A DNA stretch of 64,000 nt, from assembly GCF_010731615.1 (NCBI RefSeq), contig NZ_AP022618.1:2046001-2110000 (forward strand), written 5' to 3'. The DNA is from Mycolicibacterium insubricum (GTDB lineage: Bacteria > Actinomycetota > Actinomycetes > Mycobacteriales > Mycobacteriaceae). Shown piece after piece: positions 29,718 to 39,750 of this stretch (positions are counted from its first letter, which is position 1; every line of letters starts with the position of its first letter). The notes beneath the pieces are model-generated. The model did no database searches. It was not told the DNA's origin and was given only the letters and a program-made list of their open reading frames with translations. Both the position numbers and the translations under genes were made by a program.

Positions 29718-31984
29718 TGGCGACGCTCGACGATCGGCTCGACGCCGTACTGGGCGCCAAGGCCGCCGACAGCCTGGAGGAGCACCTCGGCCTGCGGACG
29801 GTCAACGACCTGGTGCGTCACTACCCGCGCAAGTACATGCAGGGCACCACCGTGCTCGACAACGACGCCCGGGAGCCCGAGCCGGGGGACCACGTCACCT
29901 TCGTCGAAGAGATCACCGACGTCGCCGTGCACCACACCAAACGCCCGCCGAACCGTGAATTCATGGTGGTCACCCTCGGTCACCGACAGCCCAAGCTCAC
30001 CGCCACCTTCTTCAATGCCCGCTTCCTGAAGAAACTGCTCCTCAAGGATTCGGTGGTGATGATCTCCGGGGTGATCGAACGCAACCGCGGCGACCTGCGG
30101 CTCACCCACCCGCAGTTCCTGATCCTGAACTCCCCGGGCGGCGTCCACGACGGCAAGGGCAGCCGGTCCATGGTGAAGATCTCCGAGGCCGCCCGGGACA
30201 CCGACGGCACCGTCGGCCTGGACGCCTTCCGCCGCGAGTCGCTGCCGATCTACTCCGCCACCGAGAAACTGCAGAGCTGGGACATCTACCTGTGCGTGCG
30301 CCAAGCGCTGGCCATGCTCGACCCGGTACCCGATCCGCTGCCCGAATGGGTGCGCCGACGGCTGAACCTGATGGGGGAGGACGAGGCGCTGCGGGCGATC
30401 CACCTGGCCGACAACGTCGAGGAACGCGAACGCGCGCTGCACCGCATCCGGTTCGACGAAGCCGTCGGGCTGCAGTGGGCACTGGCCGTGCGCCGTTACG
30501 GCGAAGACGCCCAGACCGGCCCTCCGGCACCCCCGCGGGATTCGGGCATCCGGGCGCAATTGTTGTCCCGCCTGCCCTTCGAACTCACCGGCGGGCAGCT
30601 CGAGGTGCTCGACGTGATCTCCGACCAACTGAGCAACCCGCATCCGATGAGCCGGATGCTCCAAGGCGAGGTCGGCTCCGGCAAGACCATCGTCGCGCTG
30701 TTGGCCATGACCCAGCTGGTCGACGCCGGCTACCAGTGCGCGCTGCTGGCACCGACGGAGGTGCTCGCCGAGCAACATGCCCGCTCGATGCGTGAGGTGC
30801 TGGGGCCGCTGGCGATGGCCGGTCAGCTCGGCGAAGCCGAACACGCCACCCGGGTCGCGCTGCTGACCGGATCGATGACACCCGCGCACAAGCGCGCCGT
30901 GCGCGACGAGATCGCCTCCGGCGAGGCCGGGATCGTCATCGGCACCCACGCGCTGCTGTCGGACACGGTGGAGTTCCACCGGCTCGGCATGGTCGTCGTC
31001 GACGAACAACACCGGTTCGGCGTCGAGCAGCGGGATACGTTGCGCGCCAAGGCCAGCGGTGGCATCACCCCGCACCTGCTGGTGATGACGGCCACCCCGA
31101 TCCCGCGGACCATCGCGCTGACGGTGTACGGCGACCTGGAAATCTCCACGCTACGCGAGCTGCCCCGCGGCCGACAGCCGATCGCCACCAACGTCATTTT
31201 CAACAGGTGGCAGAAGGGCTGGCTGGACCGGGCCTGGGTGCGTATCCGGGAGGAGGTCGACGCCGGCCGGCAGGCCTACGTCGTCGCCCCCCGCATCGAC
31301 GAGGACGACGCCGTCGAGCATCCCGACGACGGCGACACCGACGCCCCCCGCGACCGAGAGTCAACCCGCAAGGCCACCGCGGTGACCAATCTTTATGAAC
31401 GACTGGGGATCCGCGAGCTGCGCGGACTGTCGCTGGGGTTGATGCACGGCAAGCTCAGCGCCGAGGACAAGGACGCCGTGATGGCCGACTTCCGTGCCGG
31501 CGACATCGACGTGCTGGTCTGCACCACCGTCATCGAGGTCGGCGTCGACGTGCCCAACGCCACAGTCATGGTGGTGATGGACGCCGACTGGTTCGGCATC
31601 AGCCAGCTGCACCAGCTGCGCGGCCGGATCGGCCGCGGTGCTCACCCCAGCCTGTGCCTGCTGGTCACCGAGCTGGCGCCGGATTCCAAGGCGGGACAAC
31701 GTCTGTCGGCCGTCGCCTCGACGCTGGACGGCTTCGAGCTGGCCGATCTGGACCTGCAGCAGCGCCGCGAGGGCGATGTGCTGGGCCGTGACCAATCCGG
31801 TAAGAGTCTCGGGCTGCGGTTGCTGTCGGTACTGGAGCACCGCGACATCATCGAGGCCGCACGGCTGTTGGTCGACGAGATCGTCGCCGAGGGGGGACTG
31901 GTCGAGAACCCGGGGATGGACACCCTGGCGGCGGCGTTTCTCGCCGGCGGCCAGCGCAGCATCGAATACCTGGACAAGTCATGA
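29717..31984 (+). CDS. recG: ATP-dependent DNA helicase RecG
   Basis: A protein of 755 residues. The N-terminal wedge domain (OB fold) is followed by the SF2 helicase core: Walker A GEVGSGKTIVALL, DEQH box VVVDEQHRFGVEQ, motif III MTATPIPRT, and motif VI QLHQLRGRIGRGA. RecG reverses stalled forks and processes recombination intermediates. ATG 29717 is used rather than the GTG one codon upstream, making a 1-bp overlap with the DAK2 stop. The downstream HNH gene overlaps by ATGA, so DAK2-recG-HNH form one operon. Confidence 0.96.
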   Translation: MATLDDRLDAVLGAKAADSLEEHLGLRTVNDLVRHYPRKYMQGTTVLDNDAREPEPGDHVTFVEEITDVAVHHTKRPPNREFMVVTLGHRQPKLTATFFNARFLKKLLLKDSVVMISGVIERNRGDLRLTHPQFLILNSPGGVHDGKGSRSMVKISEAARDTDGTVGLDAFRRESLPIYSATEKLQSWDIYLCVRQALAMLDPVPDPLPEWVRRRLNLMGEDEALRAIHLADNVEERERALHRIRFDEAVGLQWALAVRRYGEDAQTGPPAPPRDSGIRAQLLSRLPFELTGGQLEVLDVISDQLSNPHPMSRMLQGEVGSGKTIVALLAMTQLVDAGYQCALLAPTEVLAEQHARSMREVLGPLAMAGQLGEAEHATRVALLTGSMTPAHKRAVRDEIASGEAGIVIGTHALLSDTVEFHRLGMVVVDEQHRFGVEQRDTLRAKASGGITPHLLVMTATPIPRTIALTVYGDLEISTLRELPRGRQPIATNVIFNRWQKGWLDRAWVRIREEVDAGRQAYVVAPRIDEDDAVEHPDDGDTDAPRDRESTRKATAVTNLYERLGIRELRGLSLGLMHGKLSAEDKDAVMADFRAGDIDVLVCTTVIEVGVDVPNATVMVVMDADWFGISQLHQLRGRIGRGAHPSLCLLVTELAPDSKAGQRLSAVASTLDGFELADLDLQQRREGDVLGRDQSGKSLGLRLLSVLEHRDIIEAARLLVDEIVAEGGLVENPGMDTLAAAFLAGGQRSIEYLDKS

Positions 31985-32727
31985 GCCGGGACGCCGGACG
32001 GGCCCCGGTGAACCGGCGGGCGTTGCTGTGGCTGTTGGTGATTGCGATCCTCGCGGTGGTGGTTGCCGCCCAGACGGTCGGCGACTCCCGCGACCGCGCC
32101 GCGATGTTCGCCGCTCGGGCCGACGCACCCACCATGCCGACCGTCGCGCCGGGCACCGACGTGCTGGCCGGAATCGTCGTGCTGCCCCAGCGGGTGTACG
32201 TCTCCGACTATCGCCGCGCGGCGTTCGGCGAATCCTGGACCGACGACAGCGACGCACCCGGTGGGCACAACGGCTGCGACACCCGCAACGACATCCTCGA
32301 ACGCGACCTGGTCGACAAGACCTACACCCATATCCGCAGCTGCCCGACGGCCGTGGCCACCGGCGTACTGCACGACCCGTACACCAACAGCGTCATCGAT
32401 TTCACCCGCGGCGCCAAGATCGGCCAGTCGGTGCAGATCGACCACCTGGTGCCGCTGGCCTACGCCTGGGGCATGGGTGCGCGGGACTGGACCGATGTGC
32501 AGCGGGTGCGGTTCGCCAACGACCCGGCGAATCTGCTTGCCGTGCAGGGCAAGGCGAACCAGGACAAGGGCGCCTCGCCGCCCGCCGACTGGATGCCGCC
32601 GAATCACGCCTTCTGGTGCCAGTATTCGATGCAGTTCATCGCGGTGCTGCGCGGCTACGGCCTACCCGTGGACGCACGGTCCGCCCAAGTGCTGCGAGAC
32701 GCCGCCACGACCTGCCCCACCGGCTGA
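31981..32727 (+). CDS. Exported HNH-family (DUF1524/GmrSD-like) nuclease domain protein
   Basis: A protein of 248 residues. After a short basic N-terminus comes one hydrophobic helix, RALLWLLVIAILAVVVAAQ (about 13-31), a signal anchor. The external domain contains a nuclease-like HNH core, QIDHLVPLAYAWGMGARDW, followed by FANDPANLLAVQGKANQDKG, typical of DUF1524/HNH secreted proteins. Cysteines in NGCDTRND, RSCPTAV, WCQYS and TTCPTG could form two disulfides. It probably degrades nucleic acid outside the cell or in the envelope. ATG 31981 overlaps the recG stop by 4 bp. M. tuberculosis Rv2972c lies at this position. Confidence 0.85.
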   Translation: MSRDAGRAPVNRRALLWLLVIAILAVVVAAQTVGDSRDRAAMFAARADAPTMPTVAPGTDVLAGIVVLPQRVYVSDYRRAAFGESWTDDSDAPGGHNGCDTRNDILERDLVDKTYTHIRSCPTAVATGVLHDPYTNSVIDFTRGAKIGQSVQIDHLVPLAYAWGMGARDWTDVQRVRFANDPANLLAVQGKANQDKGASPPADWMPPNHAFWCQYSMQFIAVLRGYGLPVDARSAQVLRDAATTCPTG

Positions 32728-32744
32728 GATCAGACCCGGAATGC

Positions 32745-33581
32745 CTACGGGCCGTCGTAGGTCAGCGGGTCCGGACGGTAGCGGGTTGCGTCGTCGAGAC
32801 CGTTGAGCGTGGCCATGTCGGCATCGCTGAGCACGAAGTCGAAGACGTCGATGTTCTCGGCGATCCGCTCCGGCGTCTTGGATCGGGGGATGGCCACATT
32901 GCCCAGCTGCAGGCTCCAGCGCAGCAGTACCTGGGCCGGGGTCTTGCCGTAGCCGGCGGCCACCGTGGTGATCGCCGGGTGGTCCAGCAGATTCCCGACA
33001 CCCAGTGGGCTGTACGCCTCGGTGACGACGTTCTTCTCGGCGTTGACCGCGCGCAACGCGGCCTGGTTCAGCAGCGGGTGCAGCTCGATCTGGTTCACCA
33101 CCGGAACGGTGTAGACGACGTCGATGATGGTCTCCAGTGCCTCGGCGTCGAAGTTGGCGACACCGACCGAGCGCACCAGCTTCTCGTCGCGGCAGCGCAG
33201 CAGCCCGGCGAAGCTGTCGACGTAGGCACCCGGAGCGGTTCCCGGCCAGTGGATGAGATACAGGTCCAGGTAGTCCAGGCCGAGCCGCTCCAGGCTGGCG
33301 CGCAGCGCGGTCTGCGAGGAGGAGAGCCCGCGGTCGGCGTTGGCCAGCTTGGAGGTCACGAAGATCTCCGCCCGCGGGATCCCGGAGGCGGCGATAGCGC
33401 GCCCCACGGCGGCCTCGTTGCCGTAGGACGCGGCGGTGTCGATCAACCGGTAGCCCAGCTCCAGGGCGGTCGACACGGCATGTTCGGTCTCGGCGTCGGA
33501 CAGCTCACCGACTCCCAGGCCGAGCACCGGCATGGTGTTGTCGTCGTGGAGTCCAACGGACGGAACGGGCGTGCCGGACAT
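32745..33581 (-). CDS. Aldo-keto reductase (Rv2971-like)
   Basis: A protein of 278 residues with an aldo-keto reductase barrel. The catalytic tetrad can be assigned: Asp and Tyr in [12 protein letters not shown], Lys in FVTSKLAN, His in LYLIHWPG. The NADPH-binding end is [19 protein letters not shown]. The family reduces aldehydes such as methylglyoxal and dicarbonyls; Rv2971 at the same place is the likely ortholog. It is convergent with the HNH gene (17-bp gap) and divergent from the LipN-like gene. Confidence 0.92.
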   Translation of the reverse strand: MSGTPVPSVGLHDDNTMPVLGLGVGELSDAETEHAVSTALELGYRLIDTAASYGNEAAVGRAIAASGIPRAEIFVTSKLANADRGLSSSQTALRASLERLGLDYLDLYLIHWPGTAPGAYVDSFAGLLRCRDEKLVRSVGVANFDAEALETIIDVVYTVPVVNQIELHPLLNQAALRAVNAEKNVVTEAYSPLGVGNLLDHPAITTVAAGYGKTPAQVLLRWSLQLGNVAIPRSKTPERIAENIDVFDFVLSDADMATLNGLDDATRYRPDPLTYDGP

Positions 33582-33757
33582 GTCACCTGCCTGGTCTCGG
33601 TGGGGCCGGCGCAGACGTCGCCGGCGGGAGTCAACGGAATATTAATCCGCGGTAGCCGCGCGCCCGTCAGTCGGTGCCAGATACGGTCGGTACCCGTGAG
33701 TACACACAATCCGGACCCCCGGCCCGCAGCAACGCTCGTCGGCGGAGCGCGGCGGTC

Positions 33758-34837
<1,080 letters not shown>

Positions 34838-34905
34838 GGCGCCGGGGTCAGCCGGTACCCTGAAGGCTTCCGTAACCGAGCCGCCGCCGAGAGGACCACC
34901 GCAAC

Positions 34906-35700
34906 GTGGCCAAGACACCCAAGCGCCCCGCGACCTACGACCTCAAAGCCGCAGATCGCCGGCGTGACCTGATGGTGAAGGTCGGCTTGACCGCGGTGGT
35001 CATCATCTTCGCGGTCGCCATGGTCTTCGTGATCCTGCACAACAAGGACAAGGCTGCGGAGAAGGCCAGCGGCGACGCGGCCGCCACCGCCGCCGAGCTG
35101 GCGATCCGCGCCGCCAAGCCCGATGTGCTGACCGCGCCGGGCAGCACCGAGCCCAAGGCCGTGCTGTCGCTCTACGAGGACTTCCAGTGCCCGCACTGCG
35201 GCCTGTTCGAGAAGAACTACCAGGGCACCATTGACAAGCTGATCGACAACGGCGTCGTCGCCGTCGACTACTACCCGGTCTCCATCCTCGGTGGCTATTC
35301 GACGCGCGCCTCCAACGCCGCCTACTGCGTGGCCGACGCGGACAAGAGCCCCACCAAGGACGTGTTCCGCCGCTTCCACTCCGCGCTGTTCGCCAACCAG
35401 CCCGCCGAGGGCGACCCGAACGCCCCCGACAACGACCGGCTGATCGAGTTCGCCCGCCAGGCCGGCGTCGCCGGTGAGGTGCCGGGCTGCATCAAGTCCG
35501 GCAAGTTCAACGCCAAGGCGACCGGCGCGGCCAAGCGCCTGGGCATCAAGGGCACCCCGACGGTGCGGCTCAACGGCAAGGACGTGGACTTCACCGATTC
35601 GGTCGGCAACTTCATCACCACCGACGCGTTCGTCGGCAAGATCCGCGAGGTCGTCGGCGATGCTCCCGGCCTGGCCGCCCTGAACAAGCCGAAGCCGTGA
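34906..35700 (+). CDS. dsbA: Membrane-anchored DsbA-like thiol-disulfide oxidoreductase (Rv2969c-like)
   Basis: A protein of 264 residues. One membrane helix, KVGLTAVVIIFAVAMVFVIL (about 25-44), anchors an external thioredoxin fold. The active site is C-P-H-C at residues 95 and 98 in YEDFQCPHCGLFEKNY, and the cis-proline loop is in KGTPTVRLNG. An additional Cys pair (AYCVADAD and PGCIKSG) may form a structural disulfide. It oxidises exported proteins and is recharged by the VKOR encoded immediately downstream. GTG 34906 is the start. The stop overlaps the VKOR start by 4 bp. Confidence 0.93.
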   Translation: MAKTPKRPATYDLKAADRRRDLMVKVGLTAVVIIFAVAMVFVILHNKDKAAEKASGDAAATAAELAIRAAKPDVLTAPGSTEPKAVLSLYEDFQCPHCGLFEKNYQGTIDKLIDNGVVAVDYYPVSILGGYSTRASNAAYCVADADKSPTKDVFRRFHSALFANQPAEGDPNAPDNDRLIEFARQAGVAGEVPGCIKSGKFNAKATGAAKRLGIKGTPTVRLNGKDVDFTDSVGNFITTDAFVGKIREVVGDAPGLAALNKPKP

Positions 35701-36395
35701 CCGAAACCCCCGACGAGGCGAGCTCGGCGCCGCCGGAAGCGCCGGTGTCGGCCTGGCACGGGCCGACCGCGGGAACGCCTACTCCGGAGGCCCGCGCGGC
35801 CGCCCGGGTCGCCGAGAAGAACGCCGTCCCCGTCGGCATGCCGAGCGCCCTGTGGGTGCTGATCGCCGGGTTCATCGGGTTCGCCGCGTCGTTCACCCTG
35901 ACGGTCGAGAAGATCGACATGCTGATCGACCCGCACTATCAGCCCAGCTGCAACTTCAACCCGATTCTGGCCTGCGGTTCGGTGATGGGAACGCAGCAGG
36001 CGTCGGTCTTCGGCTTTCCCAACCCCCTCATGGGCGTGGTCGCGTTCACCATCGTGATCGTCACCGGAGTGCTGTCGGTGGGGCGGGTCCGACTGCCGCG
36101 CTGGTACTGGTCGGGGCTGCTGGCCGGTCTCGCCATGGGTGTGGTGTTCGTGCACTGGCTGATCTTCCAGAGCCTGTACCGCATCAACGCGCTGTGCCCG
36201 TACTGCATGGTGGTGTGGTCGATCACCATCCCGCTGTTCGTCGTGGTCGCGTCCATCACCCTGCGCCCCCTGGCCGGCAACCCGGTCGCCCGCGTGCTGT
36301 ACCAGTGGCGCTGGCCGCTGGTGGCGCTGTGGGTCACCGCGGTCATCCTGGCGATCCTGGTGCGGTTCTGGTATTTCTGGACCACGCTGATCTGA
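35697..36395 (+). CDS. Vitamin K epoxide reductase homolog (disulfide recycling)
   Basis: A protein of 232 residues with about five membrane helices. The four VKOR cysteines are present: a loop pair Cys85 and Cys93 ([13 protein letters not shown]) and the quinone-proximal C-x2-C Cys167/Cys170 ([10 protein letters not shown]). It passes electrons from reduced DsbA to menaquinone. A 45-residue disordered N-terminal tail precedes the first helix. GTG 35697 overlaps the dsbA stop (GTGA), and rsmD begins 10 bp after its stop. Confidence 0.95.
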   Translation: MTETPDEASSAPPEAPVSAWHGPTAGTPTPEARAAARVAEKNAVPVGMPSALWVLIAGFIGFAASFTLTVEKIDMLIDPHYQPSCNFNPILACGSVMGTQQASVFGFPNPLMGVVAFTIVIVTGVLSVGRVRLPRWYWSGLLAGLAMGVVFVHWLIFQSLYRINALCPYCMVVWSITIPLFVVVASITLRPLAGNPVARVLYQWRWPLVALWVTAVILAILVRFWYFWTTLI

Positions 36396-36405
36396 CGGTG
36401 TTCGG

Positions 36406-36963
36406 TTGACCCGCATCATCGGCGGCGCCGCGGGCGGTCGTCGCATCGCCGTCCCGCCCCGAGGAACCCGCCCGACCACCGACCGGGTCCGCGAATCGAT
36501 GTTCAACCTGCTTGCCGCGCAACGGGACTTCGACGGCCTGCGGGTGCTGGACCTGTACGCCGGGTCGGGTGCTCTGGGCCTGGAGGCGCTCTCACGCGGC
36601 GCGACGACGGCGGTCTTCGTCGAATCGAATTCCCGTGCCGCGGCGGTGATCTCCGCGAACGCGACGGCCGTCGGGCTCGACGGCGCGGTGCTGCGGCGCA
36701 GCAGCGTGGAGTCGGTACTGGGTGCCGCCGCCGAGACACCGGTGGACCTGGTGTTCGCCGACCCGCCCTATGACGTTGTGGCCGCCGCGATCGAGGCGAA
36801 CCTGGTGCTGCTCACCGACAACGGCTGGGTGCACGACGGCACCGTCGTCGTGGTGGAACGCGCCTCGGCCGGGCCGCGGCTGACCTGGCCCGTCGGTTGG
36901 GAGCAGTGGAAGGAACGCCGCTACGGCGACACCCAGCTGGAGATCGCCGAATTCCGCGGGTGA
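36406..36963 (+). CDS. rsmD: 16S rRNA (guanine966-N2)-methyltransferase
   Basis: A protein of 185 residues. SAM-binding motif [20 protein letters not shown] and catalytic DPPY in [11 protein letters not shown] identify RsmD. The start is TTG 36406 ([13 protein letters not shown]), the only start codon that gives the conserved RIIGG N-terminus. In M. tuberculosis the pyruvate carboxylase gene pca separates VKOR from this gene, but here rsmD is directly downstream of VKOR. coaD, its usual partner, is 2.2 kb away, separated by the LuxR/P450 insertion. Confidence 0.94.
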   Translation: MTRIIGGAAGGRRIAVPPRGTRPTTDRVRESMFNLLAAQRDFDGLRVLDLYAGSGALGLEALSRGATTAVFVESNSRAAAVISANATAVGLDGAVLRRSSVESVLGAAAETPVDLVFADPPYDVVAAAIEANLVLLTDNGWVHDGTVVVVERASAGPRLTWPVGWEQWKERRYGDTQLEIAEFRG

Positions 36964-36997
36964 GCCGCTACCTCGTTCACCCGGTCACGCCGTAGGT

Positions 36998-38071
36998 TCA
37001 CCCGGACACGGTGAGCAGCAGCCGGACCAGCTCGGCCTGCCGGTGCGTACCGGTCTTGTCGAAGATGCGCTGCAGATGGGTGCGGACGGTGGTCAGGGAC
37101 ACCGACAGCTCCTCGGCGATCGGCGCCAGGCCGTCGCCGTTCAGCACCCGCATCGCCACCTGCGACTCGGCGCGGGTCAGCCCGTAGATCCGCCGCAACA
37201 CCTCCACCGGCGGCTCGATCCGCCGGTCTAAGTCGATGAGCACGATCAGGGTGCCGCAGTCGTCGGCGGGCGTGGGCAGTACGTGCAGCAGGTACGGGCG
37301 CCGCCCGGACGGCCGGCAGCAGGCGACCCAGCCGCCGCCCGGGTCCCCGATTGGCAGGCCGGCGGCGGCCAAGATGGCTGTCTGCAACCGGTGGCGGGCC
37401 TCGGCGGATTCGGCGTGCAACCGCCCGGCCCGTCGCGCCAGCCCGTCATTGCCGTCCAAGATCCGGTCGGCTTCGGAATTCGCGTGCAGCACAGTGCCAT
37501 CCCGGTCGAGTAGCAGCAGTCCGCGCTGAATCGCGTCGGCAGCACGCGCGGCGTCGTCGGCGTGCAGTACCCGGCCGTGCAAGTGCCGCTCGATGCGCAG
37601 GGCCTGTTGCACGTGCGGGACGAGTGCCGCGAACAACTGCGCACGGTCCGGCGTCTCGAATCCGGCGCCGTGCCCGGCGACCAGAAAGACTGCCGTTTCG
37701 CCCCCGGTTGCCAGCCGGACGAAGAATCCGCTCGCCATTCCGTGCGGGCGCAGCCAGTCGGCATCGAACTCGGTGCCGTCGCGGCGGGCGACGAGCGCCG
37801 CACCGGAGTGCAGCAGTCCGATCGGGCCGGTCTCGATCTCGGCCAACACGTAATCCACCCGGTGGTAGTAGTCGGTGTAGCTCGATCGCGCCTCGCCGGG
37901 CATGTCGCCGCACCGGGGCTGACGCCGGATGCCGTCGGAGACCACGACGGCCGCCGATTGGGCGTCGAAGAGGGTTCGGAGGTCGGCCATGGCCGCGGTC
38001 CAGTCCTGCGGGTCGAGGACGGCGGTCTGGATCCGTGCGGTTATCCGAGAAAATTCATCGACGGTGACCAT
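36998..38071 (-). CDS. LuxR-type regulator with PAS-like sensor region
   Basis: A protein of 357 residues. The C-terminal 65 residues are a LuxR/GerE helix-turn-helix: LTRAESQVAMRVLNGDGLAPIAEELSVSLTTVRTHLQRIFDKTG. The middle (DAIQRGLLLLDRDGTVLHANSEADRILDG) looks like a PAS domain. The first 150 residues are not recognised. ATG 38071 (MVTVDEFSRI) is used; the open frame continues upstream across the divergent P450 start, so a longer start is unlikely. Divergent from the broken P450 at 38168 (about 95-bp gap), it may once have regulated it. It has no counterpart I know at this place in M. tuberculosis. Confidence 0.85.
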   Translation of the reverse strand: MVTVDEFSRITARIQTAVLDPQDWTAAMADLRTLFDAQSAAVVVSDGIRRQPRCGDMPGEARSSYTDYYHRVDYVLAEIETGPIGLLHSGAALVARRDGTEFDADWLRPHGMASGFFVRLATGGETAVFLVAGHGAGFETPDRAQLFAALVPHVQQALRIERHLHGRVLHADDAARAADAIQRGLLLLDRDGTVLHANSEADRILDGNDGLARRAGRLHAESAEARHRLQTAILAAAGLPIGDPGGGWVACCRPSGRRPYLLHVLPTPADDCGTLIVLIDLDRRIEPPVEVLRRIYGLTRAESQVAMRVLNGDGLAPIAEELSVSLTTVRTHLQRIFDKTGTHRQAELVRLLLTVSG

Positions 38072-38167
38072 GGTGACCCCCGGCCGCGAAGTATTGCGAG
38101 AATCGTAGTCTTGTTCCTCATCAATTTGAAGGATGTTCCCGGCATCGATCTCGGGTTTTCTGGTGAC

Positions 38168-39132
38168 ATGACACTGCCGAAAACCCGCCCGTCCGGACCG
38201 GTGCCGGTGGGAGCTGTCCGCGACGACGAATTCGACTGTGCGGCAATGCCATGGCCGCCGAAGAATCCGCTGCCCTATTTCCGGCGGCTCAAAGCTGCAC
38301 GTTTCCTGCACACCGGCTGTGAGCAGCTCCGGGATGCCGGAGGGCCCGTCACCCTGGTGAAACTGGGGCCGAAATGGTTGATTCCCACCGTCGTCATCGT
38401 CACGTCCCCCAGCGGTGGGCATGACATGCTGGCCCGGTCGCCCGCGGTGATGGAGCGGGTCGCCGTGCACGACGAGATGCGGCGGCTGATGGGGGACAAC
38501 CTGTTCGACCTCCGCTACGACCAGTGGCGGCCGTTGCGCCGGGCGCTGCAGCCGCTGTTCACCAAGCAGCACGTCGCGCAGTTCGCCGGACATATGGCCC
38601 GGGCCGCCGAAACTCTGGTCGACGGATGGCCCGACGGGGAGATCGTCGACCTGGATCACGAATGCCGGGCGGTGACGCTACGCGCGCTGGGCCGGTCGGT
38701 GCTCGGTGTCGACCTCGACGCCCACGCCGAGGCACTGGCCGGTTCGATGCGGGTGGCGCTTACCTACCTGATGGAGCGCGGCTCCCGGTCGACGGTTACC
38801 GGATTCCGGCCGGGACCCTGCTCATCTACGGCATCTATGCGGTCCAGCGTGATCCCGCACTGTGGGAGCGCGCGGAGGAATTCGACCCGCAGCGATTCCT
38901 GGGACCCGGGGCCAGGGCCTATGACCGTTGGCAGTACATCCCGTTCGGCGCCGGTCCGCGCAGCTGTATCGGTGACCATTTCGCCATGCTGGAGGCCACG
39001 CTGGCGCTCGCGACCATTGTCCGCCGGGTCGAGCTGACCTCCGGCGAGGACGACTTCCCGCTCGCGTTGCCTTTCACCATGGTCGCCGGCGCCCCCATCC
39101 CGACCGGCTGCCGGCGTCGCGCCGCGGCCTGA
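38168..39132 (+). pseudogene. Cytochrome P450 with internal deletion and frame change
   Basis: From ATG 38168 the frame reads a normal P450 N-terminus of about 205 residues (PMPWPP-type start, YDQWRPLRRALQPLFTKQHV as the helix-C region, up to RVALTYLMERG near 38790). From about 38780 the P450 sequence continues in the next frame: VDGYRIPAGTLLIYGIYAVQ, then the heme loop [14 protein letters not shown] and the C-terminal end at 39132. Everything between, including the I-helix with its Thr and the ExxR of the K-helix, is missing: about 200 residues, or 600 bp. A full protein of the family is about 450 residues. With no I-helix and a frame change the gene cannot make an active P450. Confidence 0.88.
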
Positions 39133-39170
39133 CACCGTCGGGCCGGGTGCCCGGAGTACCGTCGTCATCC

Positions 39171-39644
39171 ATGAGTGGAGCGGTTTGCCCGGGGTCGTTC
39201 GACCCCGTCACGCTGGGGCACGTCGACATCTTCGAGCGGGCCGCCGCGCAGTTCGACGAACTGGTGATTGCGGTGCTGGTCAACCCGAACAAGCGCGGCA
39301 TGTTCAGCGCCGACGAGCGCATCGAGATGATCACCGAGGCGACCGCGCACCTGCGCAATGTCCGGGTGGAGTCCGGTTCCGGGCTGGTCGTCGACTTCGT
39401 CAAGGCGCGCGGGCTGACGGCGATCGTCAAGGGGCTGCGCACCGGCACCGATTTCGAGTATGAGCTGCAGATGGCGCAGATGAACCGGCACATCGCCGGG
39501 GTGGACACCTTCTTCGTCGCCACCCGTCCGGAGTACTCGTTTGTGTCCTCATCGCTGGCCAAGGAGGTCGCCACCCTCGGTGGCGATGTGTCGGCGCTAC
39601 TGCCGGAGGCGGTCAACCGGCGGCTGCAGGCCAAACTCGGCTGA
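39171..39644 (+). CDS. coaD: Phosphopantetheine adenylyltransferase
   Basis: A protein of 157 residues catalysing the fourth step of coenzyme A synthesis. The nucleotidyltransferase motif [18 protein letters not shown] (T-x-G-H) and the [13 protein letters not shown] motif near the C-terminus are intact; [19 protein letters not shown] is the expected middle. ATG 39171 (MSGAVCPGS) is the standard start. It begins 38 bp after the broken P450 and would read through from it only if that locus is transcribed. Confidence 0.97.
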   Translation: MSGAVCPGSFDPVTLGHVDIFERAAAQFDELVIAVLVNPNKRGMFSADERIEMITEATAHLRNVRVESGSGLVVDFVKARGLTAIVKGLRTGTDFEYELQMAQMNRHIAGVDTFFVATRPEYSFVSSSLAKEVATLGGDVSALLPEAVNRRLQAKLG

Positions 39645-39689
39645 TCGCGGGCGCGGAGAGAGTCGCGACACACCGGGTCAACCTCCATC

Positions 39690-39704
39690 GTCACAGTTGT
39701 CACA
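39690..39704. promoter_or_regulatory. GTCACA direct repeat upstream of sepIVA, MtrA-like
   Basis: GTCACA occurs at 39690-39695 and 39699-39704 with a 9-bp period, about 50 bp before the sepIVA start. The mycobacterial response regulator MtrA has been described as binding a 9-mer direct repeat beginning GTCACA. Only the repeat is seen; the regulator assignment is inference. Confidence 0.35.
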
Positions 39705-39750
39705 CCATGCACACTGGTAACACCATTAACGCAAGCGTGGAGGCAACGCC

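Noticed and set aside
38072..38659. N-terminal extension of the LuxR protein by almost 200 residues
   Set aside because: The extension lies antisense to the conserved P450 N-terminus and has no recognisable sequence. ATG 38071 gives a sensible protein.
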